Positions 62,286 through 64,000 of a stretch of DNA of 64,000 bases are shown piece after piece. This DNA is from Methylobacterium fujisawaense (GTDB lineage Bacteria > Pseudomonadota > Alphaproteobacteria > Rhizobiales > Beijerinckiaceae). The stretch spans positions 62,001 through 126,000 of the forward strand of contig NZ_JACJIM010000009.1 of assembly GCF_014138435.1 (NCBI RefSeq), read 5' to 3'. Both the position numbers and the translations under genes were made by a program. Within the stretch, counting starts at the first letter, position 1, and every line of letters starts with the position of its first letter. The notes below the pieces were generated by a model. It was not told the origin of the DNA. It was given only the letters and a program-made list of their open reading frames with translations, and made no database searches.

Positions 62286-63662
62286 ATGACCGCGATCTGC
62301 CGCCAGGCCTTCGGTCTGGCCACCCTGTTGCTCGCCGGCCTGAATGGAGCCGCCGCTCAGTCGCCCGAGCCGGCCGGGTCCGCGGAAGCGGCGGCGGCGC
62401 TCAACGGCGGCGCCCATCTCACCGCGGGCGCGCGGCCCGCCTCGGTCGAGACGTGCTGGGCGGACTGGAAGGCGAAGGAGAAGCTCGAGGACGGCAAGAA
62501 CGAGAAGAAGAACGGCTACTTCGTCTACGTCGCCCACGAGCAGGCGGCGGTCGCCGAGCCGCCGGGCTCCCGCAATTGGCTCGTCGGTCGCAATGCGGCC
62601 TTCACCTACGCGGAGATCAGCGCGCGAAAGGCCCTCGCGGAGTCGATGCGCTCGACGATGCGGTCGAGCCGGTCAGCGGCCGTCCAGATGTTCGGCGGGA
62701 GCGACGCACCGCCGTCCCTGCGGCCTGTCGTCGAGCAATTGTCGATCGTCGACAAGTCGCGCGTCCTCGCGGACAAGGCCCTCGATGCCGAGATCAAGAA
62801 ATTCGATCCGCAATGGTCGGGCGGGACCGCGGCGCAGCAGCGCGCGGCGATCGCCACGCAGCAATTGCGGATCGACCAGAGCATCGAGAGCAGGGCGGAG
62901 ATGTTCGCCTCCGGTGCGTTCACCGTTGTTCAGTGCGAGGGGCCGAGCGTGGAGGATGCAGGCAAGTACCACGTCCTGACAGGTCTGATCTGGTCGCCGA
63001 AGCTCGCCGGCATCGCGGAGACCATCTGGAACACGACGTTGACCCTGCAGCGTGAAGCCCCTCAGCCGCCGATCCGCCAGCAATTCGAGGCGATCAAGGC
63101 CGGGAACCCGGATTGGCTCGCCTACACGATGGGTGCCCGCGTCTTCACGGACGAGAACGGCGAACGCGTGGTGGTCGGCTTCGGCGTCGCCCCGCAGACC
63201 AACCTGATGCCCGCCGACCGAAGCCGTGCCAGCTTGGCGGCCATGGCGGCCATTCAGCAATTCGTCAGCGAGCGGGTCGTGGCGAACAGGATCGGCAAGG
63301 ACGCCTACGAGTCACGCGGCATGAGCGACGGCTCGGTGCAGAGCTTCAATCTCGGAACCTATAACGAGGCTGTCAGGGCCCAGGCCGCGGATCTCCAGCT
63401 GAAAGGCGCCGCCGAGATCCTGTCGTGGCGGGGGGAGCATCCCTGGTCGAAGGCGAAGATGCAGGTCGTGGCCGTCGCCTGGAGCCAGCGCTGGGCGAAG
63501 GATGCCGACGCCGTCGGTCGGGCCATGGGCGCGGCAGAGCAGCGCATGACGCAGCAGGGCGGCCTTCCCCGGGCGTCCGCCACAGCCGACGAGGGCGATG
63601 GCGGCGCGCCGGCCGCCGCGCCCGTGCGGGCGGGCGCCGCTGCGACGACATCGGATTTCTAA
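62286..63662 (+). CDS. Secreted protein, LPP20-like N-terminal region, unknown function
   Basis: 458 residues. Signal peptide FGLATLLLAGLNGAAAQ, then a domain with FTYAEISARKALAESMRSTM and repeated Ala-rich helices that recall LPP20/FlgT-like proteins, as in its upstream neighbour. A second similar module may follow (RSRASLAAMAAIQQFVSERV), suggesting internal duplication. The C-terminus is Ala/Gly-rich and flexible. GGAG precedes ATG 62286, 14 bp after the upstream stop, so the two are co-transcribed. I do not recognise the family. Confidence 0.7.
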   Translation: MTAICRQAFGLATLLLAGLNGAAAQSPEPAGSAEAAAALNGGAHLTAGARPASVETCWADWKAKEKLEDGKNEKKNGYFVYVAHEQAAVAEPPGSRNWLVGRNAAFTYAEISARKALAESMRSTMRSSRSAAVQMFGGSDAPPSLRPVVEQLSIVDKSRVLADKALDAEIKKFDPQWSGGTAAQQRAAIATQQLRIDQSIESRAEMFASGAFTVVQCEGPSVEDAGKYHVLTGLIWSPKLAGIAETIWNTTLTLQREAPQPPIRQQFEAIKAGNPDWLAYTMGARVFTDENGERVVVGFGVAPQTNLMPADRSRASLAAMAAIQQFVSERVVANRIGKDAYESRGMSDGSVQSFNLGTYNEAVRAQAADLQLKGAAEILSWRGEHPWSKAKMQVVAVAWSQRWAKDADAVGRAMGAAEQRMTQQGGLPRASATADEGDGGAPAAAPVRAGAAATTSDF

Positions 63663-63687
63663 GTCGCCGACGACGGCGGTAATCCGC

Positions 63688-63719
63688 GCGGACGACCGCC
63701 GGACCGGCGGTCCGTCCGC
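63688..63719 (+). terminator. Hairpin after the two-gene secreted-protein operon
   Basis: GCGGAC-GACCGCCGG pairs with CCGGCGGTCC-GTCCGC around a single-base apex, with one mismatch. It begins 26 bp after the stop. There is no T-run, so it may be a processing or stability hairpin rather than an intrinsic terminator. Confidence 0.35.
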
Positions 63720-63926
63720 TGTCACCGAGGAGTTGATCGCTTGCACGACGGTGACGCGACCACGCGTGTCCCGGCCGCGGGCGGCCGCGTGATCTCCGCG
63801 GCACGGCCGCCGTCGCATCGCGTGACCTCAGCTGGACCGTCGGTTACGAGTCGAGCCGCTGCTCGCTGACGGTCATCAGCATTGGACGGACGTCAGGCGG
63901 CAGCCAGATCAGGAAGGCCCGACACG

Positions 63927-64000
63927 ATGGCGCGCCGCTTCGTCACCCTCGACGTGTTCACCGAGCAGAGGCTCGCCGGCAATCCGCTGGCCGTGGTGCT
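63927..64000 (+). CDS. PhzF-family isomerase, N-terminal fragment
   Basis: The first 24 codons before the window ends: FVTLDVFTEQRLAGNPLAVV is the signature start of PhzF-like proteins (diaminopimelate-epimerase fold, DVF...GNPLAVV). AGGAAGG precedes ATG 63927. Substrate unknown; most genomic homologues are uncharacterised. Confidence 0.85.
   Translation, partial: MARRFVTLDVFTEQRLAGNPLAVV

Overview
The window is high-GC chromosomal DNA of an alphaproteobacterium, most likely Methylobacterium or a close relative. The clearest indicators are a divergent crotonyl-CoA carboxylase/reductase and ethylmalonyl-CoA mutase pair (ethylmalonyl-CoA pathway of C1/C2 growth), a membrane-bound formate dehydrogenase, an orphan NepR-type anti-sigma factor, DUF3309 and DUF29 proteins, and several families of palindromic intergenic repeats. 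I see no rRNA, convincing tRNA, CRISPR array, prophage or IS transposase; this is mostly core chromosome.

Layout. 1-5.3 kb (minus): a three-subunit formate dehydrogenase (alpha, beta, truncated gamma). The alpha subunit is read through an in-frame UGA at the position of the selenocysteine of E. coli FdnG/FdoG. 5.4-11.2 kb (plus): NepR-like protein, sulfate ABC transporter (binding protein, CysT, CysW, CysA), cysteine synthase and a DUF3309 peptide, together a sulfate-to-cysteine block. 11.3-13.6 kb: a secreted trypsin-fold protein that has lost catalytic residues, and small genes. 13.8-17.7 kb: ccr and ecm, divergent, with a good promoter and palindrome upstream of ccr. 17.8-27.8 kb: chemotaxis receptor, envelope glycan enzymes, class I aldolase, SixA, a lysophospholipase-like hydrolase, an Hsp20 gene with a probable sigma-32 promoter and ROSE thermometer, an OlsB-like acyltransferase, and a wrecked Kdo-hydroxylase gene. 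27.9-34.6 kb: a 1762-residue alpha-2-macroglobulin and an MscS channel. 34.8-42.3 kb (mostly minus): RlmN, a methyltransferase, CGFS glutaredoxin, DUF29, BolA, PurL and RecQ. 42.3-43.0 kb: VapBC. 43.0-50.8 kb: a complete four-carbon sugar-acid (erythronate/threonate) catabolic cluster with transporter and LacI-type regulator. 51-54.5 kb: glyS and glyQ with a small periplasmic protein between them. 54.7-64 kb: GNAT enzyme, Na+/H+ antiporter, MmcB, a BtuF-like protein coupled to DedA, pyridoxal kinase, two secreted proteins of unknown function in one operon, and the first codons of a PhzF-family gene.

Functional threads. Formate oxidation and the ethylmalonyl-CoA enzymes are the energy and carbon-assimilation sides of methylotrophic growth. 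The sulfate transporter and cysteine synthase form one assimilation unit. The 43-50.8 kb cluster carries every step expected for D-erythronate and L-threonate use: oxidation (DenD, LtnD), isomerisation (OtnI), phosphorylation (OtnK), decarboxylation (OtnC), import (MFS) and control (LacI family, with a perfect 16-bp palindrome upstream). Palindromic repeats sit between genes, even inside this apparent operon. Start codons were chosen from ribosome-binding sites and family lengths; alternatives are given where unclear.
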